64,000 nucleotides of DNA. Origin: Microbacterium sp. cf332. GTDB taxonomy: Bacteria > Actinomycetota > Actinomycetes > Actinomycetales > Microbacteriaceae. Shown here in pieces: positions 17,224 to 26,491 of the stretch. The DNA is taken from positions 310,001-374,000 of the forward strand of contig NZ_FNKN01000002.1 of the NCBI RefSeq assembly GCF_900102175.1. The letters run 5' to 3'. The notes under the pieces are model-generated. The model was not told where the DNA came from and searched no databases. It was given only the letters and a program-made list of their open reading frames with translations. Numbering within the stretch: the first letter of the stretch is position 1; the number at the start of each line of letters is the position of its first letter. The position numbers were made by a program, and so were the translations under genes.

Positions 17224-18128
17224 GAGGCGGCCTTCCGACGCGGGCGCGCGGCGACGGGCAGTCGCAGCTTGGGGTTCACGATCTCGTCGAGCGCGAAGTT
17301 GACGAGCGACAGCGCCGCGCCGAGAGTGGCGATCAGCAGACCCGGCGGCACGAACCACCACCACGCGCCCGCCCGGAGCGCGGAGCCCATCTGGGCGTCG
17401 TACAGCATGCGGCCCCACGTGTAGTCGGTCGTCACGCCCAGACCGAGGTACGAGAGCCCGGCCTCGGCGAGGATCGCCGACACGACGCCGAAGATGAATG
17501 ACGAGGCCAGGATGGGGAGCAGGTTCGGCAGGATCTCGACCGTGATGATCCGGAACGTCCGCTCGCCGGCGACGCGGGCCGCGGCGACGTAGTCGCGGCT
17601 GCGCAGGCTCAGGGTGACCGCACGCAGCACGCGTGCCCCTCCCGCCCAGCTCGTGAACGCCAGGATCAGGGCGACCACGCCGAGACCGCGGCTCTCGACG
17701 TAGCTCGAGACGACGATGATGAGCGGCAGGCCCGGGATGACGAGCGCGATGTTCGTGATGAGCGAGAACGCCTCATCGAACCAGCGGCCGAGGTACGCGC
17801 CGACGATGCCGAAGAACGCGGACAGCACGAGACTGAGCACGCCGACGATCACGCCGATGAGCAGCGAGTTGGTGGTCGACACGGCGAGCTGGGCGAAGAT
17901 GTCCTGCCCCTTCTGCGTCGTGCCGAGCCAGAACTCGGCACTCGGGGCCGTGGTCCCCACCGGACGGATGCGGAAGGGGTCGCCCACGAAGAGGGGGGCG
18001 ACCAGCCCGAAGAGCACGATTGCGCCGGTGATCGAGAGCCCGACGACGAGCTTGGCGCTCACGGGACGGCGCCGACGACGACGTGGGGAGAGCTGAGCGA
18101 GGGTGGCCGTGACCGACTGCGACGACAT
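17220..18128 (-). CDS. ABC transporter permease, DppC type
   Basis: 302 residues. A basic N-terminal tail (RRRRRR at about 17-22) precedes the first membrane segment VGLSITGAIVLFGLVAPLFV. The periplasmic FRIRPVGTTAPSAEFWLGTT is the OppC N-terminal domain signature with its LGT motif. Four to five further helices follow, including the EAA-like loop (AARVAGERTFRIITVEILPN). It pairs with the DppB-type permease three bases upstream and overlaps the ATPase gene downstream. Confidence 0.91.
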   Translation of the reverse strand: MSSQSVTATLAQLSPRRRRRRPVSAKLVVGLSITGAIVLFGLVAPLFVGDPFRIRPVGTTAPSAEFWLGTTQKGQDIFAQLAVSTTNSLLIGVIVGVLSLVLSAFFGIVGAYLGRWFDEAFSLITNIALVIPGLPLIIVVSSYVESRGLGVVALILAFTSWAGGARVLRAVTLSLRSRDYVAAARVAGERTFRIITVEILPNLLPILASSFIFGVVSAILAEAGLSYLGLGVTTDYTWGRMLYDAQMGSALRAGAWWWFVPPGLLIATLGAALSLVNFALDEIVNPKLRLPVAARPRRKAAS

Positions 18129-18131
18129 CCG

Positions 18132-19121
18132 TTACCTCCGGATCCGGGTACGCGGGTCGATCACTCCGTAGAAGAGGTCGACGATGAGGTTGGCGGCGAG
18201 CACGGCGAGCGTGATCACCAGGAACAGGCCCTGCATCAGCGCATAGTCGTTGTTGTTCACCGACTGCAGCAGGGCGTATCCGATGCCCGGATACGAGAAC
18301 ACCTGCTCGGTGACGAGAGATCCCGAGACGACGAATCCCAGCGACAGCGCGAACCCGGCGACGGAGGGCAGGATGGCGTTGCGCGCCGCGTATCGCTGCC
18401 GCACCCGCACGGGCGAGAGGCCCTTCGCCTCGGCCGTCGTGATGTAGTCCTCCGACAGCGTCGCGACCATCATGTTGCGCATGCCCAGCATCCAGCCGCC
18501 CACCGAGCTGATGACGATCGTGAGGGCGGGCAGGAACGCGTAGTACACGGCGCTGCCGAGGAAGTCGGCCGACCAGCCGGGCACCGTCGTGTAGATGTCG
18601 TACCCGCCGAAGGCCGGGAAGATCGGCCAGATCACGGCCAGCAGGTACACCAGGATGATGGCCATCCAGAAGTACGGCACGGCCTGCAGCATGGTGGTGA
18701 CGGGGATGAGGTTGTCGAGCCAGCCGCCCCGCCGCCATCCGGCGATCGTGCCGAGGGTGATGCCGAGCACGAACGAGAGCACGGTCGACACCCCCACGAG
18801 CACGATCGTCCAGGGCAGCGCCTGCGAGATGACGTCGACGACGGGCGTCGGGTAGTACGTGATCGACGGCCCGAAGTCGAACGAGAGCACGTTCCGGAGG
18901 TATCCGAGGTACGCCTCCCACACCGGAGCGTCGGAGTTCGTGCCGAGCAGCAGCTCCAGGCTCTGCCGCGCGCTGGGGCTGACGGGCCCCTTCTGCGCGA
19001 GCTTCGCGAGCATGATGTCGACGGGGTTGCCCGGCAGCAGACGCGGGATGAAGAAGTTCAGGGTCACCGCGGCCCACAGCGCGATGCCGTAGAACGCGAG
19101 CTTCTTTCCGTAGTACTTCAT
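18132..19121 (-). CDS. ABC transporter permease, DppB type
   Basis: 329 residues starting MKYYGKKLAFYGI, with GGGAGG seven bases upstream. The first helix is followed by FIPRLLPGNPVDIML, the typical OppB/DppB N-terminal motif. The EAA-like loop is TAEAKGLSPVRVRQRYAARNAILP, about residues 230-253. There are six predicted membrane segments. A longer in-frame N-terminus exists but is charged and lacks homology. It forms the heteromeric channel with the DppC-type permease for the solute delivered by the lipoprotein at 19163-20833. Confidence 0.91.
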   Translation of the reverse strand: MKYYGKKLAFYGIALWAAVTLNFFIPRLLPGNPVDIMLAKLAQKGPVSPSARQSLELLLGTNSDAPVWEAYLGYLRNVLSFDFGPSITYYPTPVVDVISQALPWTIVLVGVSTVLSFVLGITLGTIAGWRRGGWLDNLIPVTTMLQAVPYFWMAIILVYLLAVIWPIFPAFGGYDIYTTVPGWSADFLGSAVYYAFLPALTIVISSVGGWMLGMRNMMVATLSEDYITTAEAKGLSPVRVRQRYAARNAILPSVAGFALSLGFVVSGSLVTEQVFSYPGIGYALLQSVNNNDYALMQGLFLVITLAVLAANLIVDLFYGVIDPRTRIRR

Positions 19122-19162
19122 CCCCGCGCCTCCCGCACGGCTCGACGCCTCATCCGCATCGG

Positions 19163-20833
19163 TTACTCGCCGACCGGCTGCAGGTTGGCCGCCACGACGC
19201 CGAGGTTCCAGATCGACCACGCGGCGGGGAACGCGTAGAGGTCGTCCTCGGTGGGCCAGCCGGTCGCGTCATCGGTGTTGTAGTAGGTCACCGTCGGCAC
19301 GACGAGGACCGGGATGTACGGCATGGATGCCGCGATGATGCGCTGGATGTCGAAGTACAGCTCGCGGCGCCGCTCGGGGTCGACCTCGACGCGGGCCTGG
19401 TCGACGAGGGCATCGACCTCGGGGTCGGTGTAGCGCGCGTAGCTCGTGGGCGCCTGCTCGCCGACCGGGGCGGTGGCGGCGGTCGTGTAGTAGTTCGCGT
19501 AGATGTAGTACGGGTCGGCCGACGGCCCCTGGTAGACGCCGTCCATCGTGAACGAGAACTCGCCCGAGAAGCGGTTCTCGTTCCACTGGGCGCCCGGGAG
19601 CGCCTCGACAGTGAGATCGATGCCGATGTCGGTCAGCTGCTGCGAGGCGACCTCGACGGCGGTGACGTACGACGTCCACTCCTGCGGCACCTGCACCGTG
19701 ACGCTCAGCCGCTCGCCGTCCTTCTCGTAGACGCCGTCGGCGCCCGGGGCCCAGCCCGCCTCCTGCAGCACGGCCGCGGCCGCGGCCGCGTCGGCCGACG
19801 GCGATGTGGTGTCGTCGAGGTCCGACGCGATGTACTCGGCGTCACGCTCGGGCAGCAGCATGGCGGGCGAGACGGCCGCGCCGAGACCCTCGAACGCGAT
19901 GTCGATGATCTCCTGACGGTCGAGCCCGAGGCTGATCGCGAGGCGCACGGCGGGGTCGGTCTGCGGCCCCGTGCAGCCGAGCGAGGCGTCGGCGCACGCG
20001 ATCCAGGCCGTCTGATTGATAGGGGTGTTGATCTGGTTGAGTGTCGGGTTCGACTCGACCTCGTCGGTGAAGTCGGGCACGAGGCCGGTGTTCCAGTCGA
20101 GCTGCCCGTTGACCATCGCGGTCGTCGCGGCATCGCCGCTCGCGAACGAGACGTAGCGCAGCGTCTCGAGCGCGGGCTTGCCCTCCTGCCAGTAGGAGGT
20201 GTTCTTCTGCAGCACGTAGCTCTGCGGCGTGAAAGTCGACAGGGCGAAGGGACCGGTGCCGACGGGCTCCTCGTTGACGAAGTTGGCGACGTCGTCGAAC
20301 TGCGACCACAGGTGCTCGGGGACGATGGCCGTGCGGCCGATGAGCTCGGGTCCGATCGGCAGCGACGGCTCGTCGAACGTCACGACCACGGTGTCGTCGT
20401 CGACCGCCTCGGCCGAGCCGGTGTAGCCGATCGTGTTGATCTCGGGGGTGTCGGCGATCAGGTCGAAGGTGAATGCGACGTCCTCGGCCGTGAGGGCCTC
20501 GCCGTCCGACCAGGTGACGCCGTCGCGGACCTGGATTGTCAGCTCCGTCGCCTCGTCGTTCCAGGAGTACTCCGTGCCGAGCATCGGCTGCGGCTCGCCG
20601 ACGGCGAGGTTGTTGTAGAAGAACAGCGGCTCGTAGATCGCCCCGAGCGTCGGCTGCAGGACGTTCGGGGAGAAGGGGTTGAAGTTCTTCGTGATGTCGC
20701 CGATCGCGCCGGTCGAGATCGAGATGCCGCGGTCGTCGCCGCTCTGCGGAGCGCAGCCGGCGACGAGCAGGAGGGCGAGCGCTCCCGCGGCGAGCGGCGC
20801 AGCGCCACGGGACCAGGGGGTACGGAGGATCAT
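19163..20833 (-). CDS. Family 5 extracellular solute-binding lipoprotein
   Basis: 556 residues. The lipobox LLVAGC puts the lipidated Cys at residue 27, so the protein should sit on the outer face of the membrane. The SBP_bac_5 pattern is clear: ATELTIQVRDGVTWSDGEAL, LTAEDVAFTFDLI, and VRLAISLGLDRQEIIDIAF. AAAGGA lies before the ATG. It is the first gene of a seven-gene operon (SBP, two permeases, two ATPases, unknown, ROK) read from the divergent promoter with site D. In this glycosidase-rich locus it probably binds oligosaccharides rather than peptides. Confidence 0.92.
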   Translation of the reverse strand: MILRTPWSRGAAPLAAGALALLLVAGCAPQSGDDRGISISTGAIGDITKNFNPFSPNVLQPTLGAIYEPLFFYNNLAVGEPQPMLGTEYSWNDEATELTIQVRDGVTWSDGEALTAEDVAFTFDLIADTPEINTIGYTGSAEAVDDDTVVVTFDEPSLPIGPELIGRTAIVPEHLWSQFDDVANFVNEEPVGTGPFALSTFTPQSYVLQKNTSYWQEGKPALETLRYVSFASGDAATTAMVNGQLDWNTGLVPDFTDEVESNPTLNQINTPINQTAWIACADASLGCTGPQTDPAVRLAISLGLDRQEIIDIAFEGLGAAVSPAMLLPERDAEYIASDLDDTTSPSADAAAAAAVLQEAGWAPGADGVYEKDGERLSVTVQVPQEWTSYVTAVEVASQQLTDIGIDLTVEALPGAQWNENRFSGEFSFTMDGVYQGPSADPYYIYANYYTTAATAPVGEQAPTSYARYTDPEVDALVDQARVEVDPERRRELYFDIQRIIAASMPYIPVLVVPTVTYYNTDDATGWPTEDDLYAFPAAWSIWNLGVVAANLQPVGE

Positions 20834-20919
20834 CGTCGTTCCTTTCCGACACGTCGATGTGCGGGCTCGGGGCCGGGTGGTCCGGCGAAAAGTAAAGTAC
20901 CTGAAATTAGTTCATATGG

Positions 20920-20932
20920 GTAGCCCGACTAC
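20920..20932. promoter_or_regulatory. Putative RpiR operator, site D
   Basis: GTAGCCCGACTAC is a GTAG-N5-CTAC palindrome 87 bp upstream of the solute-binding-protein start. It begins exactly 84 bp from site E, eight helical turns, mirroring the B/C pair. Confidence 0.68.
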
Positions 20933-21003
20933 AAATAATCACGGAATGGGCCTCCTTGTGGCTCCTGGTCGCCCTGATATACCGTGCTCCACATCAGATG
21001 TTC

Positions 21004-21016
21004 GTAGTCGCACTAC
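21004..21016. promoter_or_regulatory. Putative RpiR operator, site E
   Basis: GTAGTCGCACTAC is a GTAG-N5-CTAC palindrome 70 bp upstream of the secreted glycosidase start. A TATACC hexamer about 25 bp further upstream could be a -10 element, placing the operator just downstream of the promoter. Confidence 0.68.
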
Positions 21017-21086
21017 CTGGTGTCGCCATCGACGGTCCCGAGCCGTGAGCGACTGCGCTCCATCGACGCAGATAGGAGATCCCCCC

Positions 21087-24000
21087 GTGAAACGACGAAT
21101 CGGCGCTGCCTCCGCAGCGACCGCCACCGTCATCGCCGGTTCCGTACTGGCAGCCGCCTTCGGACCCGTGACCCCCGCCACCGCCGATGACACCGCACCC
21201 GCAGAGCAGCGGACGGTGACCGTCGACCTCGATCAGGTCGTGCAAGAGGACTATCTCGGCATCGGCGTGAACGTCATACCGTGGAGTCTGCTCGAGGGCA
21301 CCACCCGCCTCGGCTACGACGACGCCGACTGGGAGGTCGACGTCGAACGCATCCTCACGCTTCAGCCCAAGGTCGCGCGCGTCTGGTTCCAGATCGACTG
21401 GATGGAGCTGGAGAAGGGCCAGTATGACTTCGAGAGCCCCGAGATGCGCGCGTTCTACCGCTATCTCGACGCGTTCGAGCAGGCCGGCACCGAGGTGCTG
21501 CTCAACTTCGGCTGGAAGGTCGGCGAGCGGGTCCACGACTGGTTCCTCTACCCAGGCGTGACCAAGCCCTACGAGAGCGCCCCCGGCGACCTCGACACCT
21601 ACGGCCGATCCGCGTCGGCCCTGCTCGACGAGCTGATCAACGCGCGCGGCTACGACAACATCGACTTCCTGACCTTCTACAACGAGCCCAACGGCAGCTG
21701 GGACTTCGAGGGACCGGCCGACCAGAAGGCGTACTACGCCGAGATGGCGCGCAAGGTCCACGACCAGCTCATCGCGGACGGACTGCGCGACGAGCTGCAG
21801 ATCTGGGGACCCGAGGAGGTCAACGCGCCCGACTGGACGCAGTACATGGCCGAGAACGCGGGCGACGTGTTCGACCAGTACTCGTTCCACCTCTACGGGG
21901 AGTCGTACGAGTTCCTCGGTCATGCGATCGATCAGCGCCGTGCGACGATCGGCGACGCGCCACTGAACCTCTCCGAGATGGGGTGGACGAACCCCGGAAC
22001 GAGTGTCTGGGAGACCGGATACGCGAACTACATCATCGGCAGCGCCAACAACGGCGTCCACTCGAACCTCGTGTGGCAGCTCAACGGCGTGATAACGCAC
22101 GACCCGGCCGGCGACACGAACGGCTCGTACAACCTGTGGGACTCGCTCGTGCTCGGTCTCGAGCCGACCGCGGCGTTCTCCGAGGCCGGCCTGCTGATGC
22201 GCTACATCCCCGAGCACAGCACGGTGCTCGGCACGGAGACCTCCCACGACGACATCCGCGCGACCGCCTTCCGCGATCGCGACGGCGAGCTCACGGTGCT
22301 CGTCGAGACCCAGTCGGGATCGCCGAAGGACGTGCGCGTCGAGTTCACCGGCGGCGAGGTCACCGAGCCGTTCACGCGCCTCGCGTACTCGGATTCGATC
22401 GTCGAGCCCGACAAGAACGCGCTGCTGCCCGCGTCGTCGGGAACGCTGACGCCCGAGGCCAACGCCTTCGTCGACGACGCCGTCGGAGACGAGAACACCT
22501 TCGCCGTCTACACGACGTCGTCGGCGGCGACGCAGGTGGCCGTCGACCCGGTCGAATCGGTGATCGCCGGGGGCGCGCAGCTCGACCTCGATGCGCGCAT
22601 CATCGACGGGGCCGGCGACCTGACCTGGTCGGTCGTGGGCGAGGGCAACGGCTCGATCGACGAGGACGGCGTCTTCACGGCCCCGGATGTCGAGACCGAG
22701 CGCACCGTCGCGATCCGCGCGACACTGACCGAGGGCGTCTACGGCGTCGCCCAGGTGCTGGTCACGCCGGCATCGAAGGCCGGTGTGGCGGATGCACCGG
22801 TGTTCAGCCTCGAGCCGGGCCTGTACGAGTCGGTCGAAGCGGTCAGCATCACGACCGGCACTCCCGGCGCCGAGATCCGTTACACGACGGACGGCAGCGT
22901 CCCGACCGCCGAATCGACGCTGTACACGGGCCAGATCGTGCTCGAGCCCCTCAAGACGACCTACCTGCGAGCTATCGCGGTGGGCGACGGCCTCGAGGAC
23001 TCGGGCGTGACGTCGCGTCTGTACAAGGTGCTCGACGTGCAGAACGCACCCGACGGGTACGTCTTCTGCCAGTACCAGGACGGCGGCGACTGCACCTTCG
23101 AGGGCGAGGCCAGCGTGGCCTTCGGCTCCGACGGCCTGTTCCGCTTCGGCACCTTCACCGACGGCGTGGATTGCGCCGCGGCATCCTTCGGCGGCGACCC
23201 CAACCCGGGCGGCGACAACCGGTGCTTCGTGAACCCGGACATCCCCGAGGAGGAGCCGATCGTCACGATCTACAACGCCGGCTTCGAACGCCCCGCCACG
23301 GGCGGCACCTCGAACGGGCCGATGGTCAACGGATGGACGTTCAGCGCTCGTGCCGGCATCCAGCACAACAACAGCGTGTTCCAGCCCGCCTTCCCCGCCC
23401 CGCAGGGCGAGCGCACGGCGTACCTCAAGAGCGACTCCGGACTCGCGAGCCGCATCGATCAGACCGTGCGCTTCCCGGCCGGCACCTTCGCGATCACCTT
23501 CGCGGCCGCCAATCGCGTGGGCTTCGGCGGTCAGCAGGAGTTCGACGTCCTCGTCGACGATCAGAAGCTCGGGCACTTCGTGCCGACCCGCGACGGGAAG
23601 TACACCGCCTTCGAGTCCGAGCCGTTCACCGTCGAGGAGGGCGAGCACACGATCTCATTCGTCGCCACGACGACCGACGGCGACAACACGGGCTTCGTCG
23701 ACGACGTGCAGATCGTCCCGGCCACGACGCCCGAGCCGGAGCCCGACACCGTCAAGCCGGTCGTGACGCTGGCCGCTCCGACGACGGCCGGTCCGCACCG
23801 CGCGCTCGACCTGCGGGTCGATGCGACGGACGATCGGGGGCTCGCTCGCATCGTGGCTAACGTCTACCGCGACGGCACGCTCGTCAGGAGCACGCAGACC
23901 GCGGTCGACGGCGCTGCGGCGGCGACGCACACCGCCTCGGTGACGCTTCCCGACGGGAAGTACACGGTCCGCTTCAACGCGCACGACCTGGCCGGCAACG

Positions 24001-24305
24001 TCGCGCAGACGAAGACGTTCGACGTCACGATCGACGCCACCCCGCCGACCGTGACGGTGAAGGACGGCGCGTCGTTCACGACCCGTGACGGCGATGACTA
24101 CTCGCTCGTGAGCTTCAAGCTGCACGACGCGGGGAAGATCGACAAGGCGGTGCTCAACGGTGTGACGAAGGATCTGACGGACAACGCGTGGTCCGACGTC
24201 AACTTCGTCAAGCCCGGGATGTTCGGCGCGGTGCCGGGCGCGAACACGCTCGTCGTGCACGACGTCGCCGGCAACACTACGACGGTCGAGTTCACTCTGA
24301 GGTGA
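21087..24305 (+). CDS. Large secreted multidomain glycoside hydrolase, clan GH-A-like
   Basis: 1072 residues. The GTG start is preceded by ATAGGAG. A signal peptide spans residues 1 to about 33 (KRRIG, hydrophobic core, ATADD). A TIM barrel (about 45-420) has acid/base Glu200 in FYNEPNGSW and probable nucleophile Glu297 in LSEMGW, as in GH39/GH5-type enzymes. A sandwich follows, then a chitobiase C-terminal-like domain (about 575-650, IRYTTDGSVPT), a jelly-roll carbohydrate-binding-like module (about 730-885, NAGFERPA to VDDVQIVP) and two Ig-like repeats at the C-terminus. No LPXTG or membrane anchor is seen, so it is probably released. It likely cuts polysaccharide for the adjacent importer; the exact family is uncertain. 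Confidence 0.85.
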   Translation: MKRRIGAASAATATVIAGSVLAAAFGPVTPATADDTAPAEQRTVTVDLDQVVQEDYLGIGVNVIPWSLLEGTTRLGYDDADWEVDVERILTLQPKVARVWFQIDWMELEKGQYDFESPEMRAFYRYLDAFEQAGTEVLLNFGWKVGERVHDWFLYPGVTKPYESAPGDLDTYGRSASALLDELINARGYDNIDFLTFYNEPNGSWDFEGPADQKAYYAEMARKVHDQLIADGLRDELQIWGPEEVNAPDWTQYMAENAGDVFDQYSFHLYGESYEFLGHAIDQRRATIGDAPLNLSEMGWTNPGTSVWETGYANYIIGSANNGVHSNLVWQLNGVITHDPAGDTNGSYNLWDSLVLGLEPTAAFSEAGLLMRYIPEHSTVLGTETSHDDIRATAFRDRDGELTVLVETQSGSPKDVRVEFTGGEVTEPFTRLAYSDSIVEPDKNALLPASSGTLTPEANAFVDDAVGDENTFAVYTTSSAATQVAVDPVESVIAGGAQLDLDARIIDGAGDLTWSVVGEGNGSIDEDGVFTAPDVETERTVAIRATLTEGVYGVAQVLVTPASKAGVADAPVFSLEPGLYESVEAVSITTGTPGAEIRYTTDGSVPTAESTLYTGQIVLEPLKTTYLRAIAVGDGLEDSGVTSRLYKVLDVQNAPDGYVFCQYQDGGDCTFEGEASVAFGSDGLFRFGTFTDGVDCAAASFGGDPNPGGDNRCFVNPDIPEEEPIVTIYNAGFERPATGGTSNGPMVNGWTFSARAGIQHNNSVFQPAFPAPQGERTAYLKSDSGLASRIDQTVRFPAGTFAITFAAANRVGFGGQQEFDVLVDDQKLGHFVPTRDGKYTAFESEPFTVEEGEHTISFVATTTDGDNTGFVDDVQIVPATTPEPEPDTVKPVVTLAAPTTAGPHRALDLRVDATDDRGLARIVANVYRDGTLVRSTQTAVDGAAAATHTASVTLPDGKYTVRFNAHDLAGNVAQTKTFDVTIDATPPTVTVKDGASFTTRDGDDYSLVSFKLHDAGKIDKAVLNGVTKDLTDNAWSDVNFVKPGMFGAVPGANTLVVHDVAGNTTTVEFTLR

Positions 24306-24321
24306 GTCGAGTCGTCGTCCG

Positions 24322-24355
24322 CGAGGCGGGTCCGGTGTCTTCCGGACCCGCCTCG
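24322..24355. terminator. Bidirectional hairpin terminator
   Basis: A 14-bp perfect stem (CGAGGCGGGTCCGG with its complement) closes a six-base loop TGTCTT. It lies between the convergent glycosidase and SfnG-like genes. There is no clear T-tract, as is usual in high-GC actinomycetes. Confidence 0.7.
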
Positions 24356-24362
24356 TGCGTCG

Positions 24363-25394
24363 TCAGGCGGGCGCGTCGTTGACGAGCGGGATGACCCGCT
24401 CGGCGAAGCGCTCCAGCTCGTCGAGCGCGGGCGAGAACTGCAGCAGCAGGGTGTCGACGCCGACGTCCTGGAACTCCCGGATGCGGTCGGCGACCTGCTG
24501 CGGCGTTCCGATGAGCTCGGGGCGCAGACCGCGGTTCGACACCGAGTACTCCCGCAGGCTGATCTCGACGTCGAGCTGCGACTTGGTCACGAAGTCCTGG
24601 TACGACTCGTAGGCCGCGCCCGAGCGCACGTCGGTGATCCGCGCGAGCTCGGCCTGCGCTTCCTCCTCGGTGTCGCGGACGATCGCGAACGCCGCCATGC
24701 CGAAGTGCCGGAACGCGGGCTTGCCGACGCGCTCGCGGCGCGCCCGCATGTCAGCGATCTTCGTCCGGAGCTCGTCGACCGTGCCCCCGTGCGTGACGTA
24801 GGCGTCGGCGAAGCCCGCGATCGCCGCCCGGCCCGCCTCGCTCTCACCGCCCGCGTAGATCAGCGGCGCCGTCACGGGCTTGGGTTCGAGGTGGGTGCCC
24901 TCGAGCGAGAAGTGACGCCCCTCGTGGCTGTACGGCGTCTGCGACCACAGCCCGTGAAGCACCTCGACGTACTCGGTCGTCAGCGCGTAGCGGTCGTCGT
25001 GGTCGGCGAACGAGATGCCGTACTGCCGCGCCTCCTCGGCCCACCACGCCGAGACGACGTTGAGCGTGAAGCGGCCCTGAGCGATCTCCTGGATCGTGGC
25101 GGCCTGCTTCGCGGCGAGAGCGACGGGGTGGTAGCTCGGCCGCAGCGCGGCCATGATCTCCAGCCGGGATGTCACGGCGGCCGTCGCGGTCGCGATGGCC
25201 CAGGCGTCGAGGGCGGGGCCGGAATGACCCTTGATGTCGTTGAGGTTGAGCTCGGGAACGAGCGTCACGTCGAAGCCGCCGTCCTCCGCGGCCCGGGCGA
25301 TACGAGCGATGTGCTCGAAGGTCGCGGGCGTGTGCTCGTCGGCGACGTTGCGCAGCCAGCCGCCGTAAGTGGGGGTCCAGTAGCCGAACCTCAT
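24363..25394 (-). CDS. SfnG-like FMNH2-dependent dimethylsulfone monooxygenase (LLM class)
   Basis: 343 residues, luciferase-like TIM barrel. The N-terminus MRFGYWTPTYGGWLRNV closely matches SfnG-type enzymes. LNVVSAWWAEEARQYG and LIYAGGESEAGRAAIAGFAD are other family-typical stretches. ATG at 25394 follows a GGAGAGGGAG ribosome-binding site; an upstream Arg-rich extension is rejected. SfnG converts dimethylsulfone to methanesulfinate with FMNH2 supplied by a separate reductase. No reductase or sulfur-regulatory gene is adjacent, so it appears as a single-gene unit. The LLM assignment is firm; the substrate is by similarity. Confidence 0.82.
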   Translation of the reverse strand: MRFGYWTPTYGGWLRNVADEHTPATFEHIARIARAAEDGGFDVTLVPELNLNDIKGHSGPALDAWAIATATAAVTSRLEIMAALRPSYHPVALAAKQAATIQEIAQGRFTLNVVSAWWAEEARQYGISFADHDDRYALTTEYVEVLHGLWSQTPYSHEGRHFSLEGTHLEPKPVTAPLIYAGGESEAGRAAIAGFADAYVTHGGTVDELRTKIADMRARRERVGKPAFRHFGMAAFAIVRDTEEEAQAELARITDVRSGAAYESYQDFVTKSQLDVEISLREYSVSNRGLRPELIGTPQQVADRIREFQDVGVDTLLLQFSPALDELERFAERVIPLVNDAPA

Positions 25395-25534
25395 GATGCT
25401 CCCTCTCCGGCGGAGCATCCGTCGGTCCCGTCGATCCTCACACGCCCGGTACGTGCCGGGCTCGCGGAGGTCCATGTCGCGTCACGGTCCGTCACGCGGC
25501 CCGCGGCCCGGCTCGTTCGGCTTAGCCTGACGGG

Positions 25535-26491
25535 ATGTCGACTTCGCCGCAGGTGTACGTGATCCACGAGAACCCCGAGTGGTGGGCGCCCTTCGCCGCC
25601 GCCTTCGCGGCCGCGGACGTGCCCGCCGAGCAGTGGCTGCTCACCGACGGCTCGATCGACCTGTCGGCCGAACCGCCGCAGGGCGTGTTCTGGTCGCGGC
25701 TGTCGGCCTCGGCGCACACCCGCGACCACGCCGAGTCGAAGGAGTACGGACGGGCCGTGCTGCGCTGGCTCGAGTCGTGGGGCCGGACCGTGGTCGGCGG
25801 CAGCCACGTGCTCGAGTTCGAGGTGAGCAAGGTCGCTCAGCACGCGGCGCTGCGCGCCAGCGGCATCGATGTGCCGCGCACGGTCGCGGTGTTCGGCACC
25901 TCCGACCTGAAGCGTCGCGCCCGGGACTTCCCGGTGCCGTTCATCAGCAAGCACAATCAGGGCGGCAAAGGTCTCGGGGTGCGCCGGTGGGACTCGGACG
26001 ACGAGTTCGACGCGTGGGTCGACGGCACCGAGTTCGAGGCCTCACCCGACGGCATCACCCTCATCCAGGAGTTCCTGTTCGCCCGCGAGCCGTTCGTCAC
26101 GCGTGCCGAGTACGTGGCGGGCGAGTTCGTCTACGCGGTGCGTGTCGACACGAGCGCGGGCAGCTTCGAGCTGTGCCCCGCCGACGCGTGCGTCGTCGAG
26201 CCCGGGACAGCCGGTTCGCTCGAGCCGGTGTTCCCGCCGTTCGCGCTGCGCGACGAGGTCACAGCCGAGCACCCGCTCGTGGCTCAGCACCGCGCGTTCC
26301 TGCGGGCCAACGACATCCGCATCGCCGGCATCGAGTTCGTCGAGACGATCGACGGGCGTCTCGTGACCTACGACGTCAACACCAACACGAACTACAACCC
26401 CGACGTCGAGGCCTCGGGTCAGGCATCCGGGCCGGGCGAGATCGCCCGCTTCCTGGGCGGGCTGCTCTCGCCCTCCTTCTCCGCGGCCTGA
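25535..26491 (+). CDS. ATP-grasp domain protein (RimK-like ligase)
   Basis: 318 residues. An N-terminal pre-ATP-grasp region (VYVIHENPEWWAPF) precedes the ATP-grasp fold. The nucleotide-binding Lys is in PFISKHNQGGKGLGV (about residues 135-149), and the Mg-binding acidic/Asn set is in GIEFVETIDGRLVTYDVNTNTNYN near the C-terminus. This resembles alpha-L-glutamate ligases, which make carboxylate-amine bonds. It stands alone, convergent with a small hypothetical pair, and no peptide substrate gene is adjacent. The partner is unknown. Confidence 0.85.
   Translation: MSTSPQVYVIHENPEWWAPFAAAFAAADVPAEQWLLTDGSIDLSAEPPQGVFWSRLSASAHTRDHAESKEYGRAVLRWLESWGRTVVGGSHVLEFEVSKVAQHAALRASGIDVPRTVAVFGTSDLKRRARDFPVPFISKHNQGGKGLGVRRWDSDDEFDAWVDGTEFEASPDGITLIQEFLFAREPFVTRAEYVAGEFVYAVRVDTSAGSFELCPADACVVEPGTAGSLEPVFPPFALRDEVTAEHPLVAQHRAFLRANDIRIAGIEFVETIDGRLVTYDVNTNTNYNPDVEASGQASGPGEIARFLGGLLSPSFSAA

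Noticed and set aside
20994..23648. An 884-residue minus-strand frame opposite the secreted glycosidase
   Set aside because: Arg/Gly/His-rich shadow composition. The plus strand has a signal peptide, catalytic motifs and a ribosome-binding site.
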